Positions 6,490-8,769 of a DNA stretch of 8,769 nucleotides are shown piece after piece. Location of the stretch: the NCBI GenBank assembly GCA_902496265.1, contig CABVAD010000040.1, positions 1 to 8,769 on the forward strand. Reading direction: 5' to 3'. Position numbers and translations under genes: made by a program. This DNA is from an uncultured Oscillospiraceae bacterium. GTDB lineage: Bacteria; Bacillota; Clostridia; Oscillospirales; Acutalibacteraceae. The notes beneath the pieces were generated by a model. The model was given only the letters and a program-made list of their open reading frames with translations, ran no database searches and was not told the DNA's origin. The first letter of the stretch is position 1. Each line of letters begins with the position of its first letter.

Positions 6490-6524
6490 AAAACAAAAGT
6501 GAGCGGGTCGCCCCACTCACCTTT
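6490..6524 (-). terminator. Terminator-like attenuator hairpin in the rimP-nusA leader
   Basis: Starting about 10 nt after the predicted transcription start, the mRNA forms a 9-bp stem, GTGAGTGGG with CCCGCTCAC (one G-U pair), closed by a GCGA tetraloop of the GNRA type (loop at 6511-6508). An outer AAAG/TTTT pairing can extend it to 13 bp. The 3' side runs straight into TTTTGTTTT (6498-6490), a U-tract with one interruption. This is the layout of an intrinsic terminator placed between promoter and operon. In B. subtilis, nusA is autoregulated by NusA-stimulated termination in its 5' UTR, and NusA-dependent terminators tend to have imperfect U-tracts. By analogy this is probably a NusA feedback attenuator. 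The structure is seen in the sequence; the regulation is inferred. Confidence 0.72.
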
Positions 6525-6541
6525 CTCTTAATGCTAGAACA

Positions 6542-6569
6542 ATTATAACACATAAAAAATAAAAGTCAA
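6542..6569 (-). promoter_or_regulatory. Sigma-A promoter of the rimP-nusA-infB operon
   Basis: The mRNA-sense strand has -35 TTGACT (6569-6564), a 16-nt spacer, and a perfect -10 TATAAT (6547-6542) preceded by TGT, which makes an extended -10. The -35 is preceded by a short A-tract (6578-6573) that could act as an UP-like element. The predicted transcription start is near 6535-6534, giving a 5' UTR of about 105 nt before the rimP ATG. This is a strong housekeeping-type promoter, as expected for an operon of essential genes. Confidence 0.88.
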
Positions 6570-6610
6570 GCATTTTTTCTGAAAACAAAGCGAAATTACT
6601 GCAACGTCAT

Positions 6611-8080
6611 TTATACGCCCTTATCCGCCTCAAACCAGAAGCAGACCCCGAAATCGGTGTTGTAAACGCCGCACTTATGCCCGTGCAGCTTCATTATCGC
6701 CGAAACAATGGAAAGCCCCAGCCCAAAACGGGTGCTGTCTCGCTTGTGGGACTTGTCACCCCTGAAAAAGCTCTGCCAAATCTGGGGCATAACCTCCTCG
6801 TCGACGTGACTGCCCGTATTAAATACCGAAATTCTTACAGTATCGCCCGAAACGCCGCTCTCGGTCCATACCTTTCCGCCGTCGGGCGTGTGGGCGGCGG
6901 CATTTTCAAGATACGCCTTTAAGACCTGCTCGGTCTGAAACGGATCGGCAGTGATTTGAGTACCCTCGGGAATTTTATTTTCGGTTTCAATATCCCTGCC
7001 CGCAAAAACGCGGTCAAGGCACTCACCGGAAAGCGAGGAAATATCAAAGCTTTCCTTATTGAGCGGAATCTGTCCCGATTCGTAGCGCGAAAGCTCCAAA
7101 ATGCTCAGCACCAGCTTATTCATTCGCCGGCTTTCATCAATAATGGTGTTGCAGTATTCCTCCTTGGATTCGGGGCTTACGTTTAGCTTAAGCCCCTCGG
7201 CGTATCCGCTGATTATTGAAATCGGGGTTTTAAGCTCGTGCGAGACATTTGCGACAAAGCCGCGCCGCATAACGTCAAGCTGACGTTCAAGCTCTATATC
7301 CGATCGGAGTCTCGCGTTGGTCTCCTTAAGGTCGGTAAGCGCCGTGTTAAGCGAGGCGGAAAGCTCGTTTACCGAAGCCGCAAGCTCTCCTATCTCGTCG
7401 CTTCGGTTTATTTGAAGCTTTCTGCCGAAATCAAGCCGCGCCATATCCTTTGTAATTTCGTTCATCTCGGCAATAGGCTTTGAGAACTTCCGCGCAAAAT
7501 TCAGCACCCATATAACCGAAAGCATAAAGCAAATAACCGAAATAATAACGATAAATTCATTTGCAACCGACGCGGAGTTTGAAATGAGCTGCTTTTGTAC
7601 CCGCACCTCTGCAAAGAGACTGTCGCCTATCTGCTTGCGGCATAAAAGGTACTCGTTTTGGTCAAATCTGCGGACGGCGGTCTCAAATATTATATCCCCC
7701 GAAAGCCGCTCGCTCTTTATGGGGGTAAGCTCCTCGTGGGTCATTACAAACTTGTCGTTGTTAAGCGAAAAGTAGTCCATCATCTGACTGCCGTGGGTGG
7801 TGTAAAGTATCCTGCCCGACTTGTTGTAAATTTCAACATCAAAATTATACTTTTCGTTAATCTCCGACAGGGTCTTTACTACCGTCTGGGACCCCTTGAA
7901 ATTAAGCCCGCATACCACTCCGAGCTGTTCCTTAAGCGCCCTTTTTTCCTTCAGGCTGAAAAACCGCACCAAAAAGGTGACGTTTGATAGGCAAAGCACC
8001 AGTACAAACGCCGCGAAAACCGCCGCTATTCGGATAAAGATATTAAACCAAAGCTTATTCTTAAGCTCCTTAAGCCTCAA
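6611..8080 (-). CDS. Membrane sensor histidine kinase (two-component system)
   Basis: This is a transmembrane kinase that autophosphorylates a His and passes the phosphate to the adjacent regulator. From the TTG at 8080 it is 489 residues. TM1 is at about 12-38, an extracytoplasmic sensor region at about 39-173 (FDVEIYNKSGRILYTT suggests a Cache/PAS-like fold), and TM2 at about 175-194. HAMP follows to about 250, then HisKA with VSHELKTP (phospho-acceptor His at about 281). The catalytic domain has an N-box ENAAAHT (about 392-398), a G1-like FNTGSHV, an F-box IWQSFFRG and G2 FGLGLSIV. G1 has Asn-Thr-Gly in place of the Asp-x-Gly of the canonical DxGxG, a variant found in many Firmicutes kinases. 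The start is uncertain: a GTG at 8122 would overlap the regulator by 53 nt. The TTG gives an 11-nt overlap, a GGGG site 7 nt upstream and a typical N-terminus. The signal sensed is unknown. Confidence 0.9.
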   Translation of the reverse strand: MRLKELKNKLWFNIFIRIAAVFAAFVLVLCLSNVTFLVRFFSLKEKRALKEQLGVVCGLNFKGSQTVVKTLSEINEKYNFDVEIYNKSGRILYTTHGSQMMDYFSLNNDKFVMTHEELTPIKSERLSGDIIFETAVRRFDQNEYLLCRKQIGDSLFAEVRVQKQLISNSASVANEFIVIISVICFMLSVIWVLNFARKFSKPIAEMNEITKDMARLDFGRKLQINRSDEIGELAASVNELSASLNTALTDLKETNARLRSDIELERQLDVMRRGFVANVSHELKTPISIISGYAEGLKLNVSPESKEEYCNTIIDESRRMNKLVLSILELSRYESGQIPLNKESFDISSLSGECLDRVFAGRDIETENKIPEGTQITADPFQTEQVLKAYLENAAAHTPDGGKVWTESGVSGDTVRISVFNTGSHVDEEVMPQIWQSFFRGDKSHKRDSTRFGLGLSIVSAIMKLHGHKCGVYNTDFGVCFWFEADKGV

Positions 8081-8747
8081 GCTTATACCCCATTCCGTAA
8101 ATAGTTTTAAGGTGTGAAGCACCGTAGTCGCCTAATTTTGTACGAAGCCTTGCAATGTGGGAATCGACCGTCCTCGAATCACCTAAATAATCGTAGCCCC
8201 AGATAGCGTTAAGCAGCTGGTCGCGGGTAAGCACCCTGCCGGCGTTCTCGTATAAATAGGACAAAAGTTCAAATTCCTTAAGGGTAAGCTCAAGCGGCAC
8301 GCCGTCCACAAACGCCGTAAAGGCATTGCTGTCAATAACAAGTCCCTTTTGGGCTTTTTCCTCGCTTAAGGGTTGTCCCGAGCTGCGCTTTAAGAGCGCC
8401 TCGACCCTCTTTACTAAAACCGCGGGCGAAAAGGGCTTTGTCACATACTCGTCTATTCCCGATTCAAAGCCCGTCAGCAAATCAAACTCCTCCGCGCGGG
8501 CGGAGAGCATAATTATGGGCAGGTCGCTTTTTTGGCGTATTTCGCGGGTGACCGCCCAGCCGTCCACCTCGGGCATCATAATGTCGATTATCGCAAGGTC
8601 GATACCGCTGTCGGCGTTAAAAATGTCGAGAGCCTCTTTTCCGTCCGCCGCGCAAACCGTCTCATACCCCGAGGCGTTAAGAAAATCGGAGACCAGCTTT
8701 ACAATTCTTTCCTCGTCATCGGCAATAAGTATTTTTTTCTTTTCCAC
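8070..8747 (-). CDS. OmpR/PhoB-family response regulator transcription factor
   Basis: This is a cytoplasmic DNA-binding regulator, 225 residues, the usual family length. The receiver domain (about 1-120) has the acidic pair D10/D11, phospho-acceptor D55 in LAIIDIMMPEVDG, S82 at the conserved Ser/Thr position, Y101 and K104 in YVTKPF. The C-terminal winged helix (about 130-225) carries LTLKEFELLSYL, RVLTRDQLLNAIWG, SRTVDSHIARLRTKL and the terminal IYGMGYKLEA wing. The start is GTG (8747-8745), with GGAGG (8760-8756) 8 nt upstream. The kinase gene begins inside its 3' end, so the two form a coupled pair, and phosphotransfer between them is expected. Its promoter lies outside the window. The targets are unknown and nothing in the window looks like a dedicated output gene. 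The symbol cannot be assigned. Confidence 0.95.
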   Translation of the reverse strand: MEKKKILIADDEERIVKLVSDFLNASGYETVCAADGKEALDIFNADSGIDLAIIDIMMPEVDGWAVTREIRQKSDLPIIMLSARAEEFDLLTGFESGIDEYVTKPFSPAVLVKRVEALLKRSSGQPLSEEKAQKGLVIDSNAFTAFVDGVPLELTLKEFELLSYLYENAGRVLTRDQLLNAIWGYDYLGDSRTVDSHIARLRTKLGDYGASHLKTIYGMGYKLEA

Positions 8748-8769
8748 TTTTTCTTCCTCCCCCGACTTA

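Noticed and set aside
6303..6491. Possible leader peptide starting at a TTG in the rimP leader and running into rimP
   Set aside because: It has no Shine-Dalgarno, starts within the terminator U-tract and overlaps rimP out of frame. There is no run of regulatory codons.
6431..6610. Riboswitch, T-box or tRNA gene in the only sizeable intergenic region
   Set aside because: The leader is only about 105 nt and holds two simple hairpins. There is no T-box sequence, no cloverleaf and no known riboswitch core that I can recognise.
1..8769. Mobile elements, CRISPR arrays, toxin-antitoxin or defence genes
   Set aside because: No transposase, integrase, spaced direct repeats or unexplained small genes are present. 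All coding space is filled by core genes and one two-component pair.

Overview
The window is one block of minus-strand genes from a low-to-mid GC Gram-positive bacterium. It is most likely a member of the Clostridia, perhaps an Oscillospirales-type gut lineage; that placement is inferred from gene order and protein style, not from a search. The gene order rimP-nusA-ylxR-ylxQ-infB-rbfA-nrnA-truB is the classic Firmicutes transcription/translation operon. ylxR, ylxQ and nrnA in this position, and a NusA without C-terminal acidic repeats, support that reading.

Read in the direction of transcription (high to low coordinates), the window opens with a two-component pair. This is an OmpR/PhoB-type response regulator (GTG start, 8747-8070) and an overlapping membrane histidine kinase ending at 6611. 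A 180-bp intergenic stretch follows (6610-6431). It holds a near-consensus sigma-A promoter with a TGn extension, a GC-rich GCGA-loop hairpin followed by an interrupted U-tract (intrinsic-terminator-like), a second strong hairpin, and the rimP ribosome binding site. The eight-gene operon then runs to the left edge, where truB is cut off after about 103 codons.

The operon products act together in making and using the translation machinery. RimP and RbfA mature the 30S subunit, and NusA controls RNA polymerase pausing and termination. YlxR and YlxQ are small RNA-binding proteins, and IF2 delivers initiator tRNA. NrnA removes nano-RNA and pAp, and TruB makes psi55 in tRNA. From ylxR to truB each gene overlaps the next or lies within 4 nt of it, which implies strong translational coupling. 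Most ribosome binding sites sit 8 nt from the chosen starts, and I used this to correct several start codons (infB, nusA, nrnA, ylxQ).

No mobile element, CRISPR array, tRNA or rRNA is visible, and no stretch over 300 bases lacks a gene. The coding content is ordinary core genome. The most interesting element is the rimP-nusA leader, whose terminator-like hairpin fits the NusA-stimulated attenuation known for nusA in Bacillus subtilis. I do not see a previously undescribed system.
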